Shown: in pieces, positions 39,938 through 49,457 of the stretch
How the letters are laid out: every line of letters begins with the position of its first letter
Numbering within the stretch: the stretch's first letter is position 1
DNA from: Streptomyces sp. NBC_00523
GTDB taxonomy: Bacteria; Actinomycetota; Actinomycetes; Streptomycetales; Streptomycetaceae
Assembly: GCF_036346615.1 (NCBI RefSeq)
Contig: NZ_CP107836.1
Span: 1,736,001 to 1,800,000, forward strand
Reading direction: 5' to 3'
DNA length: 64,000 bases
Program-made: the position numbers and the translations under genes
Notes under the pieces: generated by a model
What the model was told of the DNA's origin: nothing
The model's input: the letters and a program-made list of their open reading frames with translations, nothing else
The model's database searches: none

Positions 39938-41716
39938 ATGACCACCGCACTGCTCCCGCTCCCCACGCCCGCCGCCCGCATCGCCACCCTCGCCGGCGCC
40001 GCGGCCGCCCTCGCCGGCACCCTCCTCCCCTGGACCTGGACCTCCGAATTCCCCGGCGACCTCACCGTCACCGGCTATCCCGGCGGCCTCCAGGTCCTCA
40101 CCCTCACCGGCGCGATCCTCACCCTGCTCTTCGCCCTCACCGGCTACGGCATCCCCGGACTGCGCTGGCTCACCCCCGCCGGCACCAACAGCCCCGTCCG
40201 CCTGCTGGCCCTCGCCACCCTCGGCACCACCGGCTACGCCATGGGCGCGATCTCCTACGAGCTCGGCGGCGTCGTCAACCTCGAACCGGGAGCCTGGGTC
40301 AGCGGCATCGGCGCACTCGTCGCCGTCATCGCCTCCCTCGCCCTCCCCCACGACGTCCCGCTCCCCACCGACGGCCCCGCGCCGAACGCCTGGCAGCGCT
40401 TCCGCCACAGCCTCACCGCCCCGTCGGCGCCCCGCGCCAAGGCCCTCCCGGCCTGGGCCGAGATCATCATCATCGCGGTCGCCTTCGGACTCGCGCTGTA
40501 CCTCTTCACCTACGGGATCGACATCCCCAGCGAGGACTCCGAACAGTTCATCGGCTTCCTCATCACCGCGGGCTTCGCGTTCACCGCACTCACCCGGGCC
40601 GGCCTCATCGCCCGGCTCACCGCGCTGACCACCAAGCACCGCAACGTCACCCTGACAGCCGCCCTTGTGGCAGCCCTCTGCTTCCCCTTCACCCAGGACG
40701 CGGCGGAATACACCCTCATCGGTGTCAACATCCTCATCTTCGCCACCGTCGCACTCGGCCTCAACGTCGTCGTCGGCCTCGCCGGCCTCCTCGACCTCGG
40801 CTACGTCGCCTTCCTCGGCGTCGGCGCCTACACCGCCGCCCTCGTCTCCGGCGCACCTCTCTCCGCGATCGGCGTCAAGTTCCCCTTCTGGGCCGCCGTC
40901 CTCACCGGAGCGGTCGTCTCGATGATCTTCGGCGTCCTCATCGGCGCCCCCACCCTGCGGCTGCGCGGCGACTACCTCGCCATCGTCACCCTCGGCTTCG
41001 GTGAGATCTTCCGCGTCACCGTCAACAACCTCAACGGCAACAGCGGCCCCGACCTCACCAACGGCTCCCAGGGCATCCCCAGCATCCCGGACCTCAACCT
41101 CTTCGGGATCGACTTCGCCCTCAGCCACGACGTCGGACCCTTCACCCTCAGCAGGCCCGCCAACTACTACCTGCTGATGCTCATCATCACCGCGGTCGTC
41201 GTCCTGGTCTTCCGCCGCTCCGGCGAATCCCGCATCGGCCGCGCCTGGGTCGCCATCCGCGAGGACGAGACCGCCGCCACCGCCATGGGCATCAACGCCT
41301 TCCGGCTCAAGCTGCTCGCCTTCGCCCTCGGCGCCACGCTCGCCGGCCTCGCCGGCACCGTACAGGCACACGTCAACTACACCGTGACGCCCGAGCAGTA
41401 CCAGTTCGCCGGCTCCGTACCGCCGAACTCCGCGTTCCTCCTCGCCGCCGTCATCCTCGGCGGCATGGGAACCCTCAGCGGACCCTTCGTCGGCGCCGCG
41501 CTGCTCTACCTCATCCCGGCCAAGCTCCAGTTCATGCAGGACTACCAGCTCCTCCTCTTCGGAATCGCGCTCGTCCTCCTGATGCGCTTCCGGCCCGAAG
41601 GCCTGGTCGCCGACCGCAGGAAGCAGCTCGAATTCCACGAGAACGACCAGCTCGACGTGCCCACACCCCGGAAGTCCGACGAAACGGACGCCGGCATCGC
41701 CAAGGCGGGGGCGTAA
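39938..41716 (+). CDS. livM: branched-chain amino acid ABC transporter permease LivM, long form
   Basis: 592 aa. The conserved LivM core begins only at about residue 240 (NILIFATVALGLNVVVGLAG, LRLRGDYLAIVTLGFGEIFR, IREDETAATAMGINAFRLKL, VILGGMGTLSGPFVGAALLY). Before it lie about 230 residues with roughly six further membrane helices, beginning LAGAAAALAGTLLPWTWTSE. The extension is longer than in E. coli LivM and is seen in actinobacterial versions. A C-terminal charged tail (RKQLEFHENDQLDVPTPRKS) is cytoplasmic. The start at 39938 is the first ATG after livH; there is no strong ribosome site, suggesting coupling. Confidence 0.93.
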   Translation: MTTALLPLPTPAARIATLAGAAAALAGTLLPWTWTSEFPGDLTVTGYPGGLQVLTLTGAILTLLFALTGYGIPGLRWLTPAGTNSPVRLLALATLGTTGYAMGAISYELGGVVNLEPGAWVSGIGALVAVIASLALPHDVPLPTDGPAPNAWQRFRHSLTAPSAPRAKALPAWAEIIIIAVAFGLALYLFTYGIDIPSEDSEQFIGFLITAGFAFTALTRAGLIARLTALTTKHRNVTLTAALVAALCFPFTQDAAEYTLIGVNILIFATVALGLNVVVGLAGLLDLGYVAFLGVGAYTAALVSGAPLSAIGVKFPFWAAVLTGAVVSMIFGVLIGAPTLRLRGDYLAIVTLGFGEIFRVTVNNLNGNSGPDLTNGSQGIPSIPDLNLFGIDFALSHDVGPFTLSRPANYYLLMLIITAVVVLVFRRSGESRIGRAWVAIREDETAATAMGINAFRLKLLAFALGATLAGLAGTVQAHVNYTVTPEQYQFAGSVPPNSAFLLAAVILGGMGTLSGPFVGAALLYLIPAKLQFMQDYQLLLFGIALVLLMRFRPEGLVADRRKQLEFHENDQLDVPTPRKSDETDAGIAKAGA

Positions 41717-41720
41717 CACC

Positions 41721-42595
<875 letters not shown>

Positions 42596-42599
<4 letters not shown>

Positions 42600-43312
42600 C
42601 CGCACTGCTGGAGGTCGAGGACCTCCGCGTCGCCTACGGCAAAATCGAAGCCGTCAAGGGCATCTCGTTCACCGTCGAGACCGGCCAGGTGGTCACCCTC
42701 ATCGGCACCAACGGCGCCGGCAAGACCACCACCCTGCGCACCCTCTCCGGGCTGCTCAAACCGCTCAGCGGCCGCATACTCTTCGAGGGCCAGCCGCTCA
42801 CCAACGTCCCCGCGCACAAGATCGTCTCCCTGGGCCTCGCCCACTCCCCCGAGGGCCGCCACATCTTCCCCCGGCTGACGATCACGGAGAACCTGCTGCT
42901 CGGCGCGTACCTCCGCAACGACAAGGCGGGCATCGAGAAGGACGTCCAGCGCGCCTACGAGCTCTTCCCCATCCTCGGGGAACGCCGGAAGCAGGCCGCC
43001 GGAACGCTCTCCGGCGGCGAGCAGCAGATGCTCGCCATGGGCAGGGCCATGATGTCCCAGCCCAAGCTGCTCATGCTCGACGAGCCCTCCATGGGGCTCT
43101 CCCCGATCATGATGCAGAAGATCATGGAGACCATCGTCGAACTCCGCGCCTCCGGCACGACGATCCTTCTGGTCGAGCAGAACGCCCAGGCCGCGCTGTC
43201 GCTCGCGGACCAGGGCCACGTCATGGAGATCGGCAAGATCGTCCTCTCCGGCACCGGAGCGGACCTCCTCCACGACGAGTCCGTCCGCAAGGCGTACCTG
43301 GGCGAGGACTGA
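42596..43312 (+). CDS. livF: branched-chain amino acid ABC transporter ATP-binding protein LivF
   Basis: 238 aa. Walker A LIGTNGAGKTTTLRTLSG, the LivF-typical HSPEGRHIFPRLTITENLLL, signature TLSGGEQQMLAMGRAMMSQP and Walker B LLMLDEPSMGLSP are all intact, with Gln/Asn in LVEQNAQAAL in place of the switch His as usual for LivF. It pairs with LivG. It ends the five-gene operon and is followed by a strong hairpin. Confidence 0.95.
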
Positions 43313-43326
43313 GCCCCTACGCGTAC

Positions 43327-43363
43327 GAGAAAGGCCCGCGCCTCCGTGGCGCGGGCCTTTCTC
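43327..43363. terminator. bidirectional terminator after livF
   Basis: GAGAAAGGCCCGCGCC and GGCGCGGGCCTTTCTC form a perfect 16-bp stem with a 5-base loop. The A-rich foot on one side and T-rich on the other make it work both for the liv operon and for the convergent response regulator gene. Confidence 0.88.
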
Positions 43364-43377
43364 CTGTTCTACGGGGC

Positions 43378-44028
43378 CTACTCGGCGGCCTTCTTCTTCT
43401 CCTCGGCGTCCTCGATCAGGGCCTCGGCGAGCTGCTGCATCGACAGCCGGCGGTCCATGGACGTCTTCTGGATCCACCGGAACGCCTCCGGCTCGGAGAG
43501 CCCGTAGTCCGTCTGGAGAATGCTCTTCGCCCGGTCCACCAGCTTCCGCGTCTCCAGCCGCTGGGCGAGGTCGGCGACCTCGTTCTCCAGGGCCTTCAGC
43601 TCGGAGAACCGCGAGACGGCCATCTCGATCGCCGGGACGACGTCGCTCTTGCTGAACGGCTTCACGAGGTACGCCATCGCCCCGGCGTCCCGGGCCCGCT
43701 CCACGAGGTCGCGCTGCGAGAACGCGGTGAGCATGAGGACCGGGGCGATGGACTCCTCGGCGATCTTCTCGGCGGCGGAGATCCCGTCGAGCACGGGCAT
43801 CTTCACGTCGAGGATGACCAGGTCCGGCTTGTGCTCCCGCGCCAGCTCCACGGCCTGCTGCCCGTCCCCGGCCTCCCCGACGACGGAGTACCCCTCCTCT
43901 TCGAGCATCTCCTTGAGGTCGAGGCGGATGAGCGCCTCGTCCTCGGCGATGACGACACGGGTCGTCAGCGGCGGAACGTGCGACTTGTCGTCATCGGCGA
44001 CGGGCTGGGGCGACTCGGGGGTGGTCAC
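43378..44028 (-). CDS. ANTAR-domain response regulator (PdtaR type)
   Basis: 216 aa. Receiver domain at residues 23-140 with the acidic pair ED (30-31), phosphorylation site D74 in LVILDVKMP, T101 in MLTAFS and K123 in LVKPFSK. A coiled linker (SELKALENEVADLAQRLETR) leads to an ANTAR domain (about 155-207: LVDRAKSILQTDYGLSEPEA, FRWIQKTSMDRRLSMQQLAE). ANTAR proteins bind paired hairpins in mRNA and block termination. The closest studied relative is mycobacterial PdtaR, paired with the kinase PdtaS; no kinase gene is adjacent here. The poorly conserved N-terminal 22 residues are an extension. Confidence 0.92.
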   Translation of the reverse strand: MTTPESPQPVADDDKSHVPPLTTRVVIAEDEALIRLDLKEMLEEEGYSVVGEAGDGQQAVELAREHKPDLVILDVKMPVLDGISAAEKIAEESIAPVLMLTAFSQRDLVERARDAGAMAYLVKPFSKSDVVPAIEMAVSRFSELKALENEVADLAQRLETRKLVDRAKSILQTDYGLSEPEAFRWIQKTSMDRRLSMQQLAEALIEDAEEKKKAAE

Positions 44029-44126
44029 GGGGCTCCTTGGTCCAGGGCAGGTACAGCTCCCTTGAGCCTACCCAGCTGCGGTATGGTGGTCGCGCAGCGG
44101 GTCGGAGGAAACCTTCGATTCTGTCA

Positions 44127-44201
44127 GCCCCGGTAGCCCAATTGGCAGCAGGCGATGGATTCAAAACCCATACAGTGTCGGTTCGAATCCGACCCGGGGC
44201 A
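44127..44201 (+). tRNA. tRNA with CAA anticodon (Leu by codon), short variable arm
   Basis: Acceptor GCCCCGG/CCGGGGC with discriminator A, T-arm GTCGG-TTCGAAT-CCGAC and anticodon loop TTCAAAA (anticodon CAA at 44162-44164) are clear; CCA is not encoded. Three things are odd. The variable region is 5 bases (ACAGT), whereas leucine tRNAs normally have a long arm. The anticodon stem ATGGA/CCCAT has an A-C mismatch next to the loop. The D-stem is 3 bp (GCC/GGC) with a 12-base loop. It may be an atypical leucine tRNA, a tRNA charged with another amino acid, or a decaying gene. Confidence 0.8.
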
Positions 44202-44310
44202 CTTTTCCTTCGATTCCAAGGCCGCAGGGAAACGCCACTGATGCACACCATCGTGTGATTGCACCGTCGTTTCTCCCTCAGAGCATTGCGCTCCGACCAG
44301 GCTCGTCCAT

Positions 44311-45093
44311 GTGTACGACCTGGAAACACGTAAGCACGCGCTTTCGCTCCTCGATCAGGGCCTCAGCCAGAACGCTGTGAGCAAGCAGACCGGTATTTCG
44401 CGGGCAGCGATACGCTCCTGGCTCACACGCATCGAGTCGCTGCCTCGCATCCTGGGGCACACCGAATGCCCCCGCTGTGCGCCTCTGCCGTTGCCACTCG
44501 ATGACCCTGCCAACTACGCGTATCTGCTGGGCCTGTACTTGGGCGACGGCTGTATCAGCGCGCACCCACGGGGACGCGGCTACTACTTGCGCATTGCCTG
44601 CGCCGATGCATGGCCGGGTCTCATCGAAGAATGCCGCCATGCTGTCGCGGCCATCCATCCGTCCGGCTCCGTGTATCTCGCGCAGAAGCAGGGGTGCGTC
44701 GCAGTGACCAGCTACAGCAGGCACTGGCCCTGCCTGTTCCCGCAGCATGGTCCCGGCAAGAAGCATGACCGCACCATCGCTCTGGCCCAGTGGCAGCAGA
44801 AGATCGTGGATGCACACCCCTGGGAGTTCATCCGCGGCCTCATCCACTCCGACGGCTGCCGCATCACCAACTGGGCCACCCGCCTCGTCGGAGGCGAGCG
44901 AAAGCGCTACGAGTACCCGCGCTATTTCTTCAGCAACAAGTCGGACGACATCCGCAAGCTCTTCAGCGACACACTCACCGCCGTAGGCGTCGAGTGGACC
45001 ACGCTCGCCCGGCGCAGCGAGCCGTTCAACATCTCCGTCGCCCGACGGGCGTCCGTCGCTCTCATGGACGCTCACGTCGGGCCGAAATACTGA
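44311..45093 (+). CDS. helix-turn-helix plus LAGLIDADG-type protein beside a tRNA
   Basis: 260 aa from GTG. Residues 1-40 form a homeodomain-like HTH (RKHALSLLDQGLSQNAVSKQ, TGISRAAIRSWLTRIE). Two LAGLIDADG-like motifs follow at the expected distance: NYAYLLGLYLGDGCIS (about 72-87) and WEFIRGLIHSDGCRIT (about 171-186), each with the acidic D of a homing endonuclease half-site. A CPRC Cys pair lies between HTH and motif 1. It could be a free-standing homing endonuclease or a WhiA-like transcription factor built from a retired one. It lies 109 bases after the tRNA. Codon use is less biased than its neighbours, hinting at transfer. Confidence 0.78.
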   Translation: MYDLETRKHALSLLDQGLSQNAVSKQTGISRAAIRSWLTRIESLPRILGHTECPRCAPLPLPLDDPANYAYLLGLYLGDGCISAHPRGRGYYLRIACADAWPGLIEECRHAVAAIHPSGSVYLAQKQGCVAVTSYSRHWPCLFPQHGPGKKHDRTIALAQWQQKIVDAHPWEFIRGLIHSDGCRITNWATRLVGGERKRYEYPRYFFSNKSDDIRKLFSDTLTAVGVEWTTLARRSEPFNISVARRASVALMDAHVGPKY

Positions 45094-45100
45094 GCCGCCC

Positions 45101-46534
45101 CTACTTCGGGCTGTCGTCCTCGCCGATGTGGTGCACGCGCACCAGATTCGTGGAGCCCGCGACACCCGGCGGGGAGCCGGCCGTGATGACCACGACGTCG
45201 CCCTTCTGGCAGCGGCCGATCTTCAGGAGCTCCTCGTCGACCTGGGCGACCATCGCGTCCGTGGAGTCCACGTGCGGGCCCAGGAACGTTTCGACGCCCC
45301 AGGTCAGGTTGAGCTGCGAACGCGTCGCCGGGTCCGGGGTGAAGGCCAGAAGCGGGATCGGGGAGCGGTAACGCGACAACCGCTTCACCGTGTCGCCGCT
45401 CTGCGTGAAGGCCACCAGGAACTTCGCGCCGAGGAAGTCGCCCATCTCCGCCGCCGCGCGGGCCACCGCGCCGCCCTGGGTGCGGGGCTTGTTGCGTTCC
45501 GTCAGCGGCGGGAGCCCCTTCGCGAGGATGTCCTCCTCGGCCGCCTCCACGATGCGGGCCATCGTGCGGACCGTCTCGATCGCGTACTTGCCGACGCTGG
45601 TCTCGCCGGAGAGCATCACCGCGTCCGTGCCGTCGATGATCGCGTTCGCGACGTCGGACGCCTCGGCGCGGGTGGGCCGGGAGTTGTCGATCATCGAGTC
45701 GAGCATCTGCGTCGCCACGATGACCGGCTTCGCGTTCCGCTTGGCGAGCTTGATCGCGCGCTTCTGGACGATCGGCACCTGCTCCAGCGGCATCTCGACG
45801 CCCAGGTCGCCGCGGGCGACCATGATGCCGTCGAACGCGGCGACGATGTCCTCGATGTTCTCGACGGCCTGCGGCTTCTCGACCTTGGCGATGACGGGGA
45901 GGCGGCGGCCCTCCTCGTCCATGACACGGTGGACGTCCTCGATGTCGCGGCCGCTGCGGACGAAGGAGAGGGCGATGATGTCGGCGCCCGTGCGGATGGC
46001 CCAGCGCAGGTCCTCGATGTCCTTCTCGGAGAGCGCGGGGACGGAGACGGCGACACCGGGGAGGTTGAGGCCCTTGTGGTCGGAGACCATGCCGCCCTCG
46101 ACCACGGTGGTGCGGACGCGGGGGCCGTCGACCTCGATGACCTCCAGGGTGACGCGGCCGTCGTCGATCAGGATGCGCTCACCGGGGGTGACGTCCGCGG
46201 CGAGGCCGTCGTAGGTCGTGCCGCAGCCGTTGCGGTCGCCCTCCATCGGTTCGACGGTGATGGTGAAGTCGTCGCCGCGTTCAAGGAGTACGGGTCCTTC
46301 GCGGAAGCGTCCCAGGCGGATCTTCGGGCCTTGAAGGTCGGCGAGGACGCCGACGCTGCGGTGCGCCTCGTCGGACGCTTTGCGCACGCGGTGATACCGC
46401 TCTTCGTGTTCGGCGTAACTGCCGTGGCTGAGGTTGAGGCGGGCGACGTCCATTCCCGCCTCTACCAGGGCCTTGATCTGGTCGTATGAGTCGGTTGCGG
46501 GTCCCAGGGTGCAAACGATTTTGGCTCGGCGCAT
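45101..46534 (-). CDS. pyk: pyruvate kinase
   Basis: 477 aa, the normal bacterial length. It converts phosphoenolpyruvate and ADP to pyruvate and ATP, the last step of glycolysis. Clear family motifs: RRAKIVCTLGPATDSYDQIK at the start, LNLSHGSYAEHEERY, VLADLQGPKIRLG, the active-site Lys region VIAKVEKPQAVENIED, the metal site MVARGDLGVEMPLEQVPIVQ, TRAEASDVANAIIDGTDAVM and the C-terminal allosteric domain ending HHIGEDD. Streptomyces usually have two pyk genes; which one this is cannot be told from the window alone. Confidence 0.96.
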   Translation of the reverse strand: MRRAKIVCTLGPATDSYDQIKALVEAGMDVARLNLSHGSYAEHEERYHRVRKASDEAHRSVGVLADLQGPKIRLGRFREGPVLLERGDDFTITVEPMEGDRNGCGTTYDGLAADVTPGERILIDDGRVTLEVIEVDGPRVRTTVVEGGMVSDHKGLNLPGVAVSVPALSEKDIEDLRWAIRTGADIIALSFVRSGRDIEDVHRVMDEEGRRLPVIAKVEKPQAVENIEDIVAAFDGIMVARGDLGVEMPLEQVPIVQKRAIKLAKRNAKPVIVATQMLDSMIDNSRPTRAEASDVANAIIDGTDAVMLSGETSVGKYAIETVRTMARIVEAAEEDILAKGLPPLTERNKPRTQGGAVARAAAEMGDFLGAKFLVAFTQSGDTVKRLSRYRSPIPLLAFTPDPATRSQLNLTWGVETFLGPHVDSTDAMVAQVDEELLKIGRCQKGDVVVITAGSPPGVAGSTNLVRVHHIGEDDSPK

Positions 46535-46550
46535 GGTTCGAGCCTAGACC

Positions 46551-46590
46551 TTACCTATGGGTAGGTAATTGGCTCTGTATGACTGTCCAA
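46551..46590 (-). promoter_or_regulatory. pyk promoter with overlapping inverted repeat
   Basis: On the minus strand TTGGAC (46590-46585), a 17-base spacer and TACCTA (46567-46562) form a promoter. The -10 is half of an inverted repeat TTACCTA-4-TAGGTAA (46551-46568), a possible repressor site. The start point would fall about 20 bases before the pyk ATG. Confidence 0.55.
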
Positions 46591-46680
46591 CCACCTTTGC
46601 ATGAAGGGTTATTGACAAGTGTTGAATTGTGCGGCGGCGTGCTCGGATGAGCACGCGCCGGTGTCCCCGTGGACGGCGAT

Positions 46681-47382
46681 TCAGAGTTTCGGCGGGGTCA
46701 TGGTGAAGCGGGCGTTCACCTGCGCGTACACGGTCTGCCGCTGCGGTTCGAGGTCGATGGCGGGCGGGCCTCCGGCGGCGGCGCCGGGCGCCTGGGGCGG
46801 GGCGCCGTAGCCGCCGGTCCTGGCGAACGCGACCGGCGGGGCGGCGTTCTCCGCGCCTATGTCGGCGAGTTCGACCAGGGCGGCGAGCTCCGCGCCGAGC
46901 GCTCCGGCGTACTCGCGGGCGCGCTGGACGGCTTCGCGGACGGCCTGGCGGCGGGCCTCGCCGTGCGCGGGCGAGGTGGGGCGCAGGGCCCACCAGGGCC
47001 CGTTGACCTGGGTCATTTCCAGGTCGCCGACGCGGGTGATGAATTCGCCGAGTGCGGTGAAGTCGTTGAGGACGGCGGTGATGTAGACGCGTCCGTGGTA
47101 GGCGCGGATCTTCTCGTCGCGGCCGCGCTGAACGAGTTCGGGGTGGATGGAGAGCGCGCCGGTCTCGATCTTCTCGATGGCGTCGCCGTAGGTGCGGGCG
47201 AGTTCGAGGACGGTGGCGTTGCGCCGGGTGAGGTCTTCGAGAGCGGCGCGGCGGTCCTTGCCGCGGGCGGTGACGGTGAGGGAGAGGCGGGCGATCTCGG
47301 GGTCGACTTCGAGGCGGGCTTCGCCTCGGACGGCGATGCGGGGCTGGTCGGGGGTGCCGAAGGGCTGCGCGGGCTCGGTCAT
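46681..47382 (-). CDS. SIMPL (DUF541) domain protein
   Basis: 233 aa. The SIMPL domain fills residues 12-225: RIAVRGEARLEVDPEIARLS, VTARGKDRRAALEDLTRRNA, and RREAVREA-like helix EARRQAVREAVQRAREYAGA. No signal peptide is visible, unlike the periplasmic members such as E. coli YggE, so it is probably cytosolic. A Gly/Ala/Pro-rich insert near the C-terminus (APPQAPGAAAGGPP) precedes the last strand VYAQVNARFTM. Family function is poorly defined (oxidative stress, signalling scaffolds). Single gene, divergent from the nucleotidase. Confidence 0.87.
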   Translation of the reverse strand: MTEPAQPFGTPDQPRIAVRGEARLEVDPEIARLSLTVTARGKDRRAALEDLTRRNATVLELARTYGDAIEKIETGALSIHPELVQRGRDEKIRAYHGRVYITAVLNDFTALGEFITRVGDLEMTQVNGPWWALRPTSPAHGEARRQAVREAVQRAREYAGALGAELAALVELADIGAENAAPPVAFARTGGYGAPPQAPGAAAGGPPAIDLEPQRQTVYAQVNARFTMTPPKL

Positions 47383-47574
47383 GGGTCCACTGTGGCATCC
47401 GGGTGTGACAGTCGGGGTGTTCGCGGGTGGACGCCGTCCTGTCGATGTGTGGTCATGGAACGGAAACCTGCCGGGGGTGTTGCCGGAGGTGGTGCGTGGG
47501 TGATTATCTACGCGCGTTGTTGGACGGCGTACGACAGAACTTCGCACCAAGTGAACCGAAATGTGGGAGACGAG

Positions 47575-49386
47575 ATGCCGCTGAACCGAAGGACGTTCCT
47601 GGGGACATCGGCCGCGGCCGGCGCGGGTGCGGTGGTGGTGGGCGGCGGCGCGTCGCCCGCCCAGGCGCACGGGCGCGGGCACGGTCATGGTCACGGGCGT
47701 CCGCAGAAGCGGTACTCGTTCACCGTGATGGGGACGACGGATCTGCACGGGAACGTCTTCAACTGGGACTACTTCACGGATGCCGAGTTCGATGACAAGG
47801 ACCACAACGACGTCGGTCTGGCGAAGATCTCGACGCTGGTGGAGCAGGTGCGTCGTGAGAAGGGCCGTCACAACACCCTGATGATCGACGCGGGTGACAC
47901 GATCCAGGGCACGCAGCTCTCGTACTACTACGCGAAGATCGACCCGATCACGGCGAAGCGTGGTCCGGTGCATCCGATGGCGCAGGCGATGAACGCGATC
48001 GGCTATGACGCGGCGGCGCTGGGGAACCACGAGTTCAACTACGGGATTCCGGTGCTGCGGAAGTTCGAGGAGCAGTGTGACTTTCCGCTGCTCGGGGCGA
48101 ACGCGCTGGACGCGAAGACGCTGCGGCCGGCGTTCGCGCCGTATGTGATCAAGAAGCTGCGGACGCCGCACGGGCGTGATGTGAAGGTGGCGGTTCTGGG
48201 GCTGACGAACCCGGGGATCGCGATCTGGGACAAGGCGAACGTGAGCGGGAAGATGGTGTTCCCGGGTCTGGAGGAGCAGGCGGCTAAGTATGTGCCGCGG
48301 CTGCGTTCGATGGGCGCGGATGTGGTGATCGTGTCGGCGCATTCGGGGAACAGCGGGACGTCGTCGTACGGGGACCAGATTCCGTATGTGGAGAACGCGG
48401 CGGGTCTGGTGGCGGAGCAGGTGCCGGGGATCGACGCGATTCTGGTGGGTCACGCGCATCTGGAGATTCCCGAGTACTTCGTGGAGAACAAGGAGACCGG
48501 GAAGAAGGTCGTGCTCTCGGAGCCGTTGAAGTGGGGGCAGCGGCTGACGCTGTTCGACTTCGAGGTGGTGTGGGAGAAGGGCCGCTGGGTGGTGGAGAAG
48601 GCCGGTTCGCGGGTGCTGAACTCGAACACGGCGGCGGAGGACCGGAAGATCACGCGGCTGCTGGCGGACGAGCACAAGAAGGTGGTGGCGTACGTCAATC
48701 AGGTGATCGGTACGGCGGCGTCGGAGATGACCACGGCGGAGGCGGCGTGGAAGGACGAGCCGATCATCGATCTGATCAACGTCGTGCAGGCGGAGACGGT
48801 GAAGGCGGCGCTGGCGGGTGGTGAGTACGCGGAGCTTCCGGTGCTGTCGCAGGCGTCGTGCTTCTCGCGTACGGCGCGGATTCCGGCCGGGAACGTGACC
48901 ATCAAGGACGCGGCGGGTCTGTATCCGTTCGAGAACACGCTGGAGGCGCGTCTGGTGACGGGTGCGCAGATTCTGGAGTACCTGGAGTTCTCGGCGAAGT
49001 ACTACGTGCAGACGGCGGCGGGTGCTCCGGTGGATCCGGAGAAGCTGACGAATGCGGACAGCACGCCGGACTACAACTACGACGCGGTGTCGGGTCTGAC
49101 GTATGAGATCGATATCGCGAAGCCGGTGGGTTCGCGGATCACGGGTCTGTCGTTCGAGGGGAAGCCGATCGATCCGAAGGCGCAGTTCGTGCTGGCGGTG
49201 AACAACTACCGGGCGAGCGGTGGGGGCAATTTCCCGCATGTTCCGGCGGCGAGGCAGCTGTGGGCGAACTCGGAGGAGATCCGGAACACGATCATCGCCT
49301 GGGTGCAGGCGAAGGGTTCGGTGGATCCGGCGAAGTTCGCTTCGGTGGACTGGAAGCTGACGCGGGACGGGGTGCCGGTGTTCTAG
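47575..49386 (+). CDS. exported bifunctional metallophosphatase/5'-nucleotidase
   Basis: 603 aa. A Tat signal is likely: NRRTFLGTSAAAGAGAVVVG, then a His/Gly-rich stretch (HGRGHGHGHGR) that may bind metal. The two-metal phosphatase domain has GTTDLHGNVF (D-x-H), IDAGDTIQG, LGNHEFNYG, IVSAHSGN and VGHAHLEIPE. The C-terminal 5'-nucleotidase domain has LPVLSQASCFSRTARIPAGN, LYPFENTLEARLVTGAQILE and NNYRASGGGNFPH for nucleotide binding. It hydrolyses extracellular nucleotides or cyclic nucleotides to recover nucleosides and phosphate. An obvious PHO box was not found in the 192 bases upstream. A strong terminator follows. Confidence 0.93.
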   Translation: MPLNRRTFLGTSAAAGAGAVVVGGGASPAQAHGRGHGHGHGRPQKRYSFTVMGTTDLHGNVFNWDYFTDAEFDDKDHNDVGLAKISTLVEQVRREKGRHNTLMIDAGDTIQGTQLSYYYAKIDPITAKRGPVHPMAQAMNAIGYDAAALGNHEFNYGIPVLRKFEEQCDFPLLGANALDAKTLRPAFAPYVIKKLRTPHGRDVKVAVLGLTNPGIAIWDKANVSGKMVFPGLEEQAAKYVPRLRSMGADVVIVSAHSGNSGTSSYGDQIPYVENAAGLVAEQVPGIDAILVGHAHLEIPEYFVENKETGKKVVLSEPLKWGQRLTLFDFEVVWEKGRWVVEKAGSRVLNSNTAAEDRKITRLLADEHKKVVAYVNQVIGTAASEMTTAEAAWKDEPIIDLINVVQAETVKAALAGGEYAELPVLSQASCFSRTARIPAGNVTIKDAAGLYPFENTLEARLVTGAQILEYLEFSAKYYVQTAAGAPVDPEKLTNADSTPDYNYDAVSGLTYEIDIAKPVGSRITGLSFEGKPIDPKAQFVLAVNNYRASGGGNFPHVPAARQLWANSEEIRNTIIAWVQAKGSVDPAKFASVDWKLTRDGVPVF

Positions 49387-49411
49387 GCGCGGGTTCGGCG
49401 AGGGCGGTCGT

Positions 49412-49456
49412 TCCGCCTCCCCTTTTTTCGGGGAGGTGGGGCGGCCGCCCTTTTTT
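49412..49456 (+). terminator. rho-independent terminator with U-tract
   Basis: A stem of up to 16 bp (CCTCCCC with GGGGAGG inside, GGGCGG with CCGCCC outside, some wobble or mismatch between) is followed by TTTTTT on the plus strand. This textbook form is rare in Streptomyces. It ends the nucleotidase gene and lies against the convergent hydroxylase stop. Confidence 0.88.
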
Positions 49457-49457
49457 G

